Source: a bacterium (GTDB taxonomy: Bacteria; UBA6262). Taken from it: DNA of 13,783 bases. The position numbers and the translations under genes are program-made. Positions 1 to 6,875 of this stretch are shown piece after piece. How positions within the stretch are numbered: position 1 is the first letter of the stretch; each line of letters starts with the position of its first letter. The notes under the pieces were generated by a model. The model saw only the letters and a program-made list of their open reading frames with translations. It did no database searches and was not told the origin of the DNA. The stretch lies in assembly GCA_028716025.1 (NCBI GenBank), contig JAQUQP010000039.1, forward strand, positions 1 through 13,783. Direction: 5' to 3'.

Positions 1-389
1 CCATAAATAAATCCCTGTAACAGATCGTTAATCGTAAAAGCCGGTCCCAGTTCATCAGTTTTACCTTTAACCAAAATATTCCTTACCGGGATAAATAATT
101 GGAAATCATTCTGGTCGATCACTACCATGACCACCGGAATACCCAATATACCGGCAATATCCAACCTCAGCAAGTTGGGAGATGAATAATATATTTTCTG
201 CGCCAGAATGTAATTACCGGCATTACTTTGTAATTGGACTTTTACCCAACCTTGCAAACTCTGGATATTCGATTGGGGCTGGTTCTGCTGGTCCATAAAA
301 ACCGCGGGACTTAGGGTGCTTGGATAATAGTAGCGGTTACAGCCAGTGAGGGTAATTAAAACGCTGATCAACAGTAATTTTCGCCGCAA
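1..389 (-). CDS. Outer-membrane lipoprotein, LolB/DUF4292-like (C-terminus beyond window)
   Basis: Reading the minus strand from a TTG at 389 gives an uninterrupted frame of 129 codons to the window edge. The start MRRKLLLISVLITLTGC is a typical type II signal peptide: two to three basic residues, a hydrophobic stretch, then an LTGC lipobox with the lipidated Cys at residue 17. An AAGGA ribosome site lies 6 nt before the TTG. That spacing and the lipobox position decide the start. The mature part (NIQSLQGWVKVQ, then NLLRLDIAGILGIPVVMVVID, then FQLFIP) follows the LolA/LolB/DUF4292 pattern, in which a half-barrel of beta strands holds lipid. The family usually acts in lipoprotein or lipid handling at the outer membrane. 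The TPR gene ends 98 nt upstream on the same strand. TPR plus LolB/DUF4292-like lipoprotein is an arrangement I recall from other phyla. The lipoprotein call is strong; the exact family is an inference. Confidence 0.75.
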   Translation of the reverse strand, partial: MRRKLLLISVLITLTGCNRYYYPSTLSPAVFMDQQNQPQSNIQSLQGWVKVQLQSNAGNYILAQKIYYSSPNLLRLDIAGILGIPVVMVVIDQNDFQLFIPVRNILVKGKTDELGPAFTINDLLQGFIY

Positions 390-487
390 GTGAGATCCTT
401 TGGTAAATATTATGCACGTAAAAATGTCTTTGGGAATTGGTTTATGAGGTAAGTTCCACAACCACCAACTTTTTACTGGCTCTTTCG

Positions 488-2161
488 TTATTTCTGGATC
501 TCCTTTATTTTTCTTCTGAGAGCTTTATTATCGGGATTAGAGGCAAGGGATTGACGCCAATATTGGAGGGCTTCTTCAATGCGTAATAAGGCGGCATAGA
601 TATCACCAAGATGTTCTAGCACTACCGGGTCATTCTTCATATAAGTCACGGCTTTGGTCAGATATTCCAGGGCCTCGCCATATTTTTCCTGGCGGTAGTA
701 AAGCCATCCCAGACTGTCCAGGAAAGCGCCATTTTCAGGCTCCAGGGAAACGGCTTTCTTCAAATATTCTTCAGCCTCAACCAGGTTTTCACCCCGGTCA
801 GCATAAGAATAACCCAGGTAATTCAATGCTTGAGTGTTCTTAGAATTATAACTGATCGCTTTCTTCATGGCCTCTACCATCTGGGAAAATTCACCAGCCT
901 GGTCACAAAGTACTCCGAGCCGGAAATATAGATCATCTATCTCCGGTTCTTTATTAGCCTGACCCAGTCGCAAACCCTGCTCATTTTTAAGGATAATAGA
1001 TTGTCTATACGCACTAATAGCTTCCGGATATTGTTTCAGGTCGGTATAGACTACGCCCAGGAAATAATACAATAACAAATTATTCTTATCTGCCTGGAGA
1101 GCTTCTTTTATCACCTGCAGGGCTTTTTTAGATTGTTTTAACTGCAAGAAAAGATAACCTAAATGCAGGTAAATGCTGCTTTTGGCAGGGAGTATGGTCC
1201 CAGATTGTGATTGACTAAGCGGTTGCCTGGTCGCTATCTGCTCCAGTCGTTCCAGCGAAAGCTCATAATAATCAATAGCTTGTTTCAGGTCTTTCTGTTC
1301 CTCACTGATCACCGCCAGGTAAAAATAACTGGACACAGACAGGTCATCGGCAACCTTTTTTTCAATTTTATTAAAAACCTCGGCGCTCTTGGCAAAATCC
1401 TTTTGTTCATAATATAAAACTCCCAGCCGGTACTGGGCCAGGCTATTGCCGGGATTTATCTTGATGAGCTGCAGGTATGTCTCGATCGCTTTTGCATACT
1501 CCTGGTTGCGTTCGTATGATTCAGCTAAACCGAAATAAGCCATAATATTCTCTGGCGATAATTTTATTACCTGCCCATAAGTATCGATCGCTTCTTTTTT
1601 CTTATCTATCGCCAGGTAGGCGCCGGCCAAACTCATACAAGCTTCGGCCTGGTCAGGTGCCAACTGGCATACTCTCTGTAACACTTCTATCGCTTGGCCA
1701 TAATTGCTGACATTAAGATACAAAGTGCCCAGAATAAATAAAGCAGCCTGGTTTTCCGGTTCCAAAGACACAACTTTTTCATATACCGGTACTGCCTCTT
1801 TCACTTTATTCTGCCGGATCAAAATAGAGCCTAACAGAAAGTATGATGGGACATATTTCTCATCCCGTTTAATAGCTTCTTGGGCCTGCCGGAGAGCCTG
1901 GTCGATATCTCCGTTTAAACTATAGGCCACGCCCAGCTGCACGAACAAGGGAGCGCGCAGGGAATCATAACTCAGAGCTTGCTGGTAAGATTCAATGGCT
2001 TGCTGATATTTCCCTTCACGTTCTTGTAAAAGTCCCTGTATAAAATAATAATAAGCTACCCCGCGATTATCAATTTCATAACCAAAGACAGCTACTCCAT
2101 AAGCCATTAAAACAAAAAAAACCAATGTTGCTAGGATAATGATTCTTATTTTAGCTAACAT
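488..2161 (-). CDS. TPR-repeat protein with N-terminal membrane anchor or signal peptide
   Basis: This protein of 557 residues opens with one hydrophobic segment (about residues 5-28) that lacks a lipobox, so it is either secreted or anchored in the inner membrane facing the periplasm. From about residue 32 to 545 it is nearly all tetratricopeptide repeats. I count about 13 units, with the usual W/Y-LG-Y-A-P pattern, and two longer inter-helix insertions near residues 308-325 and 400-410. The last three units (NYLGYSYADRG, FLDSLGWLYYRQEKY, VLEHLGDIYAAL) form a C-terminal module seen in many envelope TPR proteins. TPR proteins are scaffolds and no catalytic site is visible. It starts 11 nt after pilO and is probably cotranscribed with it. 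Type IV pilus systems use TPR pilotins (PilF/PilW/Tgl), but those are short lipoproteins, so equivalence is not supported by length or anchor. The pairing with the downstream lipoprotein argues for a general envelope role. Confidence 0.85.
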   Translation of the reverse strand: MLAKIRIIILATLVFFVLMAYGVAVFGYEIDNRGVAYYYFIQGLLQEREGKYQQAIESYQQALSYDSLRAPLFVQLGVAYSLNGDIDQALRQAQEAIKRDEKYVPSYFLLGSILIRQNKVKEAVPVYEKVVSLEPENQAALFILGTLYLNVSNYGQAIEVLQRVCQLAPDQAEACMSLAGAYLAIDKKKEAIDTYGQVIKLSPENIMAYFGLAESYERNQEYAKAIETYLQLIKINPGNSLAQYRLGVLYYEQKDFAKSAEVFNKIEKKVADDLSVSSYFYLAVISEEQKDLKQAIDYYELSLERLEQIATRQPLSQSQSGTILPAKSSIYLHLGYLFLQLKQSKKALQVIKEALQADKNNLLLYYFLGVVYTDLKQYPEAISAYRQSIILKNEQGLRLGQANKEPEIDDLYFRLGVLCDQAGEFSQMVEAMKKAISYNSKNTQALNYLGYSYADRGENLVEAEEYLKKAVSLEPENGAFLDSLGWLYYRQEKYGEALEYLTKAVTYMKNDPVVLEHLGDIYAALLRIEEALQYWRQSLASNPDNKALRRKIKEIQK

Positions 2162-2172
2162 AGCTCCACTCT

Positions 2173-2730
2173 CTATTTTTTAGCCGGCTCAATCAGGGAA
2201 AAAGCGGTCAAAGATAATTCCACGATCATTTCTTCGGGATCAAGCTCATTGGTCTTGATCCGGATATTGTCCACCCTGCTTAGCCGTTCCATTTTTTCCA
2301 GTTCTTTCAGGTATTCGATCAATTTGGGATATTCGCAGAAAAAAGTAACCTTTACCGGGACCATAATATATTTATCCATCGTAATAGTATCGCCGGGAAC
2401 CATGGACCCATATTCTTTAATGCCCAGCCGTGTTCCGATCTTAGCCAAACTCTGTACCAATTCAGCTACGCTAATATCAGCCGGCATGCGTTTCTTGATC
2501 AAATTGATCTTGAGCTTGTTGGCTCTTATATCGCTTTCCAGTTTGGGCACATAAGACTCATCTTTCTTAATCTTGGTAAAACTAACTTCCATCGCGTTGA
2601 GTTGGGCGCCCAAAGTAGTTAATTGTTTGACTTGTTTTTGCAGTAAGAGAAAATAAGCGCTAGCCAAGCATAGCACTACCGCCGCGGCCATGATCGACAG
2701 TTTAATTTTAGTGGTGAATTTGAACTGCAT
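2173..2730 (-). CDS. pilO: Type IV pilus inner-membrane alignment protein PilO
   Basis: PilO pairs with PilN in the inner membrane and links the cytoplasmic PilM ring to the periplasmic part of the pilus machine. This product has 185 residues, close to usual PilO length. It has a short cytoplasmic N-terminus, one membrane helix (about residues 11-30), a periplasmic coiled coil (about 31-82), then a small alpha/beta domain with the PilO-like stretch PVKVTFFCEYPKLIEYLKELE (about 127-147) and the pairing strand LSRVDNIRI. The start ATG overlaps the TAA stop of the PilM-PilN gene by one base (TAATG), which implies translational coupling and supports a complex. No pilP or pilQ gene follows. A TPR gene takes that place. 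PilO is known for low sequence conservation, so the assignment rests on topology, size and context. Confidence 0.85.
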   Translation of the reverse strand: MQFKFTTKIKLSIMAAAVVLCLASAYFLLLQKQVKQLTTLGAQLNAMEVSFTKIKKDESYVPKLESDIRANKLKINLIKKRMPADISVAELVQSLAKIGTRLGIKEYGSMVPGDTITMDKYIMVPVKVTFFCEYPKLIEYLKELEKMERLSRVDNIRIKTNELDPEEMIVELSLTAFSLIEPAKK

Positions 2731-4406
2731 TATTTCTTGACCTCTGGGTTTTTACCTTTTTCGTCTAGCGGATTCAGGAGTTTGCACCGGATAGTCCAGC
2801 TGACTCCTTGTTCCGTACCGAGTGCGGCCAATTTAGCGCCGGTCAACTCACAAGAGCTGAAATGCGGCCATTGTTTCAGGTTCAACATGAAATCAGCTAC
2901 CCCCACTGTTTTGGTGGATAAGCCGACGACTTCCAGCTTAAGGTTTGGCGGCGGATTATTATCTTTCTTGGCATTCTTGGTGTTTTTAGCGTTAATCGCT
3001 GCCCGTTCAGGGATATCGCCGGAAACAATCACCTCCCGCAACCAAACTATGGAGGGCATGGATACGATCAATTCCTCCAGCACTTGCGCCATAGGAGGAG
3101 TGATCACAAAAATATCTTTCAATATTCCTTCCAGCTTGGTTACTTCCGCCAGAGTTTGCGCTGATTCCTGGGCTTTATCCACTACATATTGGACATTGCT
3201 TAAAGCTTTCTTCATATCCGCGATACCGGTTTCCTTCTGCTTGATCTTCAAAGCCAGAAGCATATAAAGCAGCAAAATTATAGCTACGGTGGCTATACCG
3301 GCTCCCACATAATATATTTTAAGCGATACGCCTTCTTTACGCAACTCTTCCGGCAAGAGGTTAAAGCGTTTTTCATTCTTCTTGGCTTTCATGGCCAAAC
3401 CGATAGCCGTGATCAGGAAAGGAGCGATTTCCTCCAAGAGGTCCATTGGGATGCTTTTCATTTCACTCTTAACATTCTCCAATGGATTGGCTATTTCTAG
3501 CGGGATATCGATCTTTTCTTTCAAGAATTGCAGGACTTGCCGTAATTTACCACCGCCGCCGCAGATAAAAGCCAGGTCAATTTTCTTATGTTCCTGCAGC
3601 TGGAAATAACTCAGGGAGTTGCGGACTTCCGTGGCAATGCGTTCAAATTGCGGAGTTACTGTAGCCGGCAAACCTTCTTTCAACTTGGAATTCTCAGCTT
3701 TGGCATAATCCAGGTTCAGGATGTCCTGGATAACCCGGGTTAGCAGGTTACCACCCAATGGAACATTCCTGGTAAAGAGCATATCCAGCCCTTTAGTCAC
3801 CACTACCTCAGTGGTAGCCGCGCCTAACTCAATTATACCGATTGTTTCCACGTTCAGACGCGATTTAAGTACTGAGATCCCTCTCATTAAAGCAAACGGG
3901 ACCACATCGATCGCTTCCTGTTCTATCCCCACCTCATTCATTAAAGCGATGTTTTTATCGACCTCTGATTTTGGGACAACCGCGACGGATATACGGACCT
4001 TTTCTTCTTTCGTGGTCGCCGGGTCATCCAAGGTATAATAATCAACTGCCGCTTCTTCGACCGGGAACGGGATCTCTGCCTCAATCTCGGCCACGATCAT
4101 TTTTTTAACTTCCTCCCGGGCCAGACGCATTACCGGCCCCTTGGGCAAAGAAATGGTACGATTGATCACCAACTTACCGCTCAAGGCAGTGACCACTCTT
4201 TTATTTTTCAAGCTGGCTTTGGGCAGAGCTGCTTTGATCGCTTTAACCAGTGCTTTGTGACGGTCTTCTTCATTGGTCAGGTCAGGAATAGCTTCAATCT
4301 GCGCAAAGCCAATATGTTTTAAAATAAATTCTTTACTGCCCTCAGCAAGTTCGACCGCTTTTACATTATTAGTACCAATGTCTAAACCAATAATAGATTT
4401 AGCCAA
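2730..4406 (-). CDS. pilM: PilM-PilN fusion: cytoplasmic actin-like ATPase joined to the inner-membrane PilN
   Basis: One 558-residue frame holds two proteins that are usually separate. Residues 1 to about 345 are PilM, an actin/FtsA-like ATP-binding protein. Visible motifs are phosphate-1 GLDIGTNNVKAVEL (7-20), IPFPVEEA (112-119), phosphate-2 IELGAATTEVV (192-202) and the adenosine loop CGGGGKLRQ (282-290). At 348-356 comes FNLLPEELR, the N-terminal peptide of PilN that normally docks into a groove of PilM. It is followed by a membrane helix (about 363-386), a periplasmic coiled coil and a PilN-type alpha/beta domain. An Asn/Lys-rich linker lies near 485-500 (INAKNTKNAKKDNNPPP). The architecture mirrors GspL of type II secretion, where the two modules are also one chain. 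The start is TTG at 4406, chosen because GAGG sits 6 nt upstream and MAKSIIGLDIGT is the normal PilM beginning. It is the first gene after a mobile-element-like insertion and is coupled to pilO. Confidence 0.93.
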   Translation of the reverse strand: MAKSIIGLDIGTNNVKAVELAEGSKEFILKHIGFAQIEAIPDLTNEEDRHKALVKAIKAALPKASLKNKRVVTALSGKLVINRTISLPKGPVMRLAREEVKKMIVAEIEAEIPFPVEEAAVDYYTLDDPATTKEEKVRISVAVVPKSEVDKNIALMNEVGIEQEAIDVVPFALMRGISVLKSRLNVETIGIIELGAATTEVVVTKGLDMLFTRNVPLGGNLLTRVIQDILNLDYAKAENSKLKEGLPATVTPQFERIATEVRNSLSYFQLQEHKKIDLAFICGGGGKLRQVLQFLKEKIDIPLEIANPLENVKSEMKSIPMDLLEEIAPFLITAIGLAMKAKKNEKRFNLLPEELRKEGVSLKIYYVGAGIATVAIILLLYMLLALKIKQKETGIADMKKALSNVQYVVDKAQESAQTLAEVTKLEGILKDIFVITPPMAQVLEELIVSMPSIVWLREVIVSGDIPERAAINAKNTKNAKKDNNPPPNLKLEVVGLSTKTVGVADFMLNLKQWPHFSSCELTGAKLAALGTEQGVSWTIRCKLLNPLDEKGKNPEVKK

Positions 4407-4443
4407 AGCTGACCTCTCCTAAATATTGTAGGATCAAATACAA

Positions 4444-4452
4444 ATAATACCA
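4444..4452 (-). promoter_or_regulatory. Candidate extended -10 promoter for the pilMN-pilO operon
   Basis: On the minus strand the sequence TGGTATTAT fits an extended -10 box (TGn plus TATTAT, one base off TATAAT). It would put transcription start near 4437, giving a leader of about 30 nt before the TTG start at 4406. No good -35 box is visible at 17 nt, which is tolerable for an extended -10 promoter. The box lies between the end of the 277-bp inverted-repeat element (4461) and the gene. This is pattern matching only; the sigma factor preference of the organism is unknown. Confidence 0.3.
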
Positions 4453-4460
4453 GATATGGT

Positions 4461-4487
4461 TAGTGTCCTGTTACCAACATTCCTTTA
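4461..4487 (+). repeat. Left terminal inverted repeat of the MITE-like element
   Basis: These 27 bases match the reverse complement of 4711-4737 at 25 positions. The outer 17 bases are identical. Confidence 0.85.
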
Positions 4488-4535
4488 TATTTGAAGGATT
4501 GGATTTGAGTCGAATACAAGGAGCAACGACGCCGG

Positions 4536-4551
4536 CGTATCTTAAGATACG
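4536..4551. repeat. Perfect 16-bp palindrome inside the MITE-like element
   Basis: CGTATCTT is followed directly by its reverse complement AAGATACG. With no loop it is a DNA palindrome (a possible protein-binding site or cruciform) rather than an RNA hairpin. Confidence 0.7.
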
Positions 4552-4640
4552 TCCAGGAGGAGCGACGCAGTAGTCGGCCAAAGACAACCTTCCCTCCGGG
4601 CGGGGCTCTTTTTCCCTGCTTCATCGTTACTCGTCGCTTA

Positions 4641-4662
4641 CCCGCCTACGTGCTTTGGCGGG
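4641..4662. repeat. Hairpin inside the MITE-like element
   Basis: CCCGCC (4641-4646) and GGCGGG (4657-4662) form a 6-bp GC stem around a 10-base loop. It lies in the right half of the 277-bp element. Confidence 0.6.
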
Positions 4663-4710
4663 CTGGTACTCCTCGTGCCTTGAATCAGGAAAAAATATCT
4701 CCCGCAAAGG

Positions 4711-4737
4711 TAAAGAAATATTGGTAACAGGACACTA
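4711..4737 (-). repeat. Right terminal inverted repeat of the MITE-like element
   Basis: This is the partner of 4461-4487. In RNA read in the direction of the genes (minus strand), both mismatches become G-U pairs, so all 27 positions can pair. Confidence 0.85.
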
Positions 4738-4779
4738 GCTTCCGCTAAGTAATTATATGCTTATTGTTTTAGTTTGTAA

Positions 4780-4815
4780 AGTAAAAAAGCAGTAAGAACG
4801 AATCTTCGTCTTTAC
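4780..4815 (-). terminator. Rho-independent terminator of the minor pilin operon
   Basis: On the minus strand, directly after the TAA stop of the PilX-like gene, GTAAAGACGAA and TTCGTTCTTAC form a stem of up to 11 pairs (one mismatch, one G-U; the innermost pairs open into the loop). It is followed by TGC and six T residues. The stem is AU-rich, so termination may be partial. The position just before the MITE-like element suits the end of a transcription unit. Confidence 0.55.
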
Positions 4816-6330
4816 TTAAAAAGTGTCCCGCCAGGATTCTGTCAATACAGTCATGGTCCCGGTTGGTGTAACCTGGCTGGCAAATTTATAAAGACGGTTA
4901 CTATCGGAACCGATATACAGGTTATTGCCGTAAATAGCCGGGGAAGAATCGACATTCCCCTGAGTATTATAACGATAGCGTCGGCTCAGGTTAGTGATAT
5001 TAAGCGCAACTATATAATTATCATCGTTCCCGACAAAAAGCTGGTCATTCTGCACCGCCGGTGTAGAGTCAACCGCATGATTGGTATTATAGCTGTCCGT
5101 CTGTCGGCCATCCCGGCAGCGAAACGTATATAATCTCCTGGTCCCTGAACCGACGAAAATACTATCTTCTTCAGGCGAATAAACCGGAGAAGACGTGATG
5201 GCTCCATAGGTCCTTCTGGCGATCCAATGCCACCAGCCGGAAGGATCAAAAGAGACTACAGTTCCGCCCATTGAGCATTGGTAAATGTACGTACCACCGC
5301 CATACTGCTGGTGATGCCTGGTCCAATAACCGCTTTCAGAGACACAGGCCGTACTTCTAACAGCTCCATCCATATCTTCCGGCCATCCCGGCACCAGACT
5401 GGCTGTAGTCAAATCAATAGCGTAAAAATAGCTGTTGTCCGCGCCAATATATAAAATACCCCCATCAGTGTCAATGGTCGGAGAGGAGTAAATGGCAACA
5501 TCATTACCGATCAGGAAAGGCCAGCCTGCTTTAATATTGCCGGTTTCATACTCAAAAGCATATACCCGCCCGTCATCAGAAGCAGTATAGATCACATCAT
5601 CAACAGCACACGGTGAAGCCCGCCATGGTCGCAGATTGGTTGGATTGCGGTAACGCCAGACCAAGTTGCCGGTAGTCAAATTAAGGCAATAAAAATAACC
5701 ATCATTAGAGCCCACATAAACATAGTTCTTGTAGAGACACGGCGAAGACAACACGTCATTGCCCGTGGTATAGGACCAGATAAATCCTCCGTCAGAAGCC
5801 CGGATACAATAAACTTTGTTATCATCACAACCGAAAACAACCCGGCTTTTGTCCACCGCGGGAGAAGAATTGATATCGCCTCCGGCGGTATAATACCATT
5901 TTTCCTCGAGCTCACGAGCAACGATATGTTGCGGAAAACTATAACCGGTCCTCTCAGGGCAATACTTGAACATTGGCCAGTTCCCCATCAGGATCCTGAC
6001 TCTCAGGGTCTTTTGCACTCCCTTATATGTGCCAACAGATTTTAGTTGTACCGTTCCCCCATCGCCGTCCTCCAGGGTAACTGTAAAGCTGCCCCCGTTA
6101 AAGCTCATGGTCGCACCAGTGCGCCAGCTGGAGTCATAATCCAACTGCGGCAATGACCAGTTTATTCCTGCTTCCGCAATATATAAGGCGATCGTAGAGT
6201 TTTCAGAACCAGCCGCTACTCGGACATCAGTAGTCAGGATATTAATGAACAATAAACCCAGGATCAATACAAAAAGGACTATTCCTATGGCCATGATCAA
6301 TATCGCACCGCGCTTGTTTTTATGGAGCAT
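4816..6330 (-). CDS. PilX/GspK-like minor pilin fused to a PQQ-type beta-propeller (candidate pilus-tip adhesin)
   Basis: The protein has 504 residues from the ATG at 6330, which has GAGG 6 nt upstream. A TTG two codons earlier has GAGG directly abutting it and is rejected. Residues 1 to about 57 are a PilX_N-type pilin start: KRG/AILIMAIG with a cleavage-like Gly8, a long hydrophobic helix (9-32) and the LYIAEAGINWSL motif (49-60). Glu at +5 is missing, as in GspK/PilX-type subunits. Residues 75-113 look like a small pilin beta region (GGSFTVTLEDG, LKSVGTYKGV). From 117 (GNWPMFKYCPERTGYS) to about 484 there are repeats of the pattern SSPAV...VYVGS.DG.VYAL...TG...W, near 154, 194, 237, 281, 324, 380, 421 and 461. 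These are eight PQQ/BamB-like blades, with the N-terminal strand likely closing the ring. A short tail (TVLTESWRDTF) follows. PilY1, a separate propeller protein, normally partners minor pilins at the pilus tip. Here the two roles appear fused. The ligand is unknown, and no quinone-enzyme active site is evident. Confidence 0.9.
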   Translation of the reverse strand: MLHKNKRGAILIMAIGIVLFVLILGLLFINILTTDVRVAAGSENSTIALYIAEAGINWSLPQLDYDSSWRTGATMSFNGGSFTVTLEDGDGGTVQLKSVGTYKGVQKTLRVRILMGNWPMFKYCPERTGYSFPQHIVARELEEKWYYTAGGDINSSPAVDKSRVVFGCDDNKVYCIRASDGGFIWSYTTGNDVLSSPCLYKNYVYVGSNDGYFYCLNLTTGNLVWRYRNPTNLRPWRASPCAVDDVIYTASDDGRVYAFEYETGNIKAGWPFLIGNDVAIYSSPTIDTDGGILYIGADNSYFYAIDLTTASLVPGWPEDMDGAVRSTACVSESGYWTRHHQQYGGGTYIYQCSMGGTVVSFDPSGWWHWIARRTYGAITSSPVYSPEEDSIFVGSGTRRLYTFRCRDGRQTDSYNTNHAVDSTPAVQNDQLFVGNDDNYIVALNITNLSRRYRYNTQGNVDSSPAIYGNNLYIGSDSNRLYKFASQVTPTGTMTVLTESWRDTF

Positions 6331-6342
6331 TTTCAACCTCGG

Positions 6343-6861
6343 TTATTGTTGCGGTTTATTTCTGGGGAATATTTTTGTCGCCAGATTGATGATTTGCGAA
6401 TTATTAGAAGCCTGCATTCTGATGGCGATCTGCCCTTCGTATTCTGAACTAAAATATAACTTGGTGATATACGTAGCCACAACATTGGTGTCTGAACTAC
6501 CCGTGGCATAGGTAATCGTCCTTTGTAAGTCACCGTTTAACTGCGGCTCATATCGTACTGTCTGCATATCATCCGGATTCTCCAACTCCAGCGGAGCGTT
6601 AAACTCGATCCGGTCGCGATTAGCGTCAAGAGTAGTAATGGTAATGGTGGAAATATCCGCCTGCCTAATCTCCCGGGCCAACTTTTCCATAGCCGTGCGG
6701 GCCTGCTGGACCACATTGATTTGCGTATCCTGGTATTTATAGGTATTAGTAGTCTCGCGCAAGATATCATAAAGGACTATCACTATTATACCGACGATAA
6801 CGATAGCAATAACAAATTCAACCCCACTCAAACCTTTTCTATTCTTAAGAAGCTTTAACAT
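6343..6861 (-). CDS. Minor pilin/pseudopilin, PilW/GspJ-like
   Basis: The 172-residue product has a 10-residue basic leader ending in Gly10, then LSGVE with Glu15 at the canonical +5 position, and a hydrophobic helix (11-31). Cleavage and N-methylation by a prepilin peptidase are expected after Gly10. The stretch NVVQQARTAMEKLAREIRQAD (about 49-69) is the hallmark helix of PilW/GspJ proteins. It is followed by a beta-rich domain (RDRIEFNAPLE, TVRYEPQLNGDLQRTITYA). PilW/GspJ subunits form part of the priming complex at the pilus tip. The start ATG has AGGGG 4 nt upstream. The gene ends 12 nt before the PilX-like start, so the two are surely cotranscribed. Upstream lies a 142-bp AT-rich gap made largely of 7-bp units. 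Confidence 0.88.
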   Translation of the reverse strand: MLKLLKNRKGLSGVEFVIAIVIVGIIVIVLYDILRETTNTYKYQDTQINVVQQARTAMEKLAREIRQADISTITITTLDANRDRIEFNAPLELENPDDMQTVRYEPQLNGDLQRTITYATGSSDTNVVATYITKLYFSSEYEGQIAIRMQASNNSQIINLATKIFPRNKPQQ

Positions 6862-6875
6862 AAAACCCCTATATT

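Larger units (their letters stand above)
4461..4737. mobile_element. MITE-like non-autonomous element, 277 bp
   Basis: The element begins TAGTGTCCTGTTACCAA and ends with its exact reverse complement. The match extends to 27 bp per end with two mismatches. It contains no credible reading frame, is GC-richer than the surrounding intergenic DNA, and holds internal hairpins (4536-4551 and 4641-4662). Both ends carry the dinucleotide TA outside GTGTCC/GGACAC, which would fit a TA target duplication as made by IS630/mariner-type transposases. This reading is ambiguous because TA may simply belong to the inverted repeat. No other flanking duplication is visible. The two halves also share imperfect subterminal similarity (CAAGGAGCAACGACG against the reverse complement CAAGGCACGAGGAGTA). 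It separates the end of the minor pilin operon from pilMN. The autonomous partner is not in the window. Confidence 0.75.

Noticed and set aside
390..487. Terminator between the TPR gene and the lipoprotein gene
   Set aside because: Only a weak AAGTT/AACTT stem with no T-run on the minus strand is visible. The genes are more likely cotranscribed.
488..2161. PilF/PilW/Tgl-type pilotin
   Set aside because: Those are short TPR lipoproteins. This product has about 13 TPR units and no lipobox.
2737..3267. 176-codon plus-strand open frame opposite the PilM-PilN gene
   Set aside because: It lies fully antisense to a gene with clear family motifs. Its product is low-complexity Ser/Thr-rich with no recognisable domain and no suitable ribosome site.
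4425..4430. TACAAT as the -10 box for pilMN
   Set aside because: It would start transcription inside the ribosome site, about 12 bases from the start codon. The extended -10 at 4444 is better placed.
4461..4737. Structured non-coding RNA gene or riboswitch
   Set aside because: The near-identical long terminal inverted repeats and the lack of any known riboswitch core fit a transposon-derived element better.
6331..6336. TTG at 6336 as start of the PilX-propeller gene
   Set aside because: The GAGG ribosome site directly abuts this TTG, leaving no spacing. The ATG at 6330 has a 6-nt spacing.
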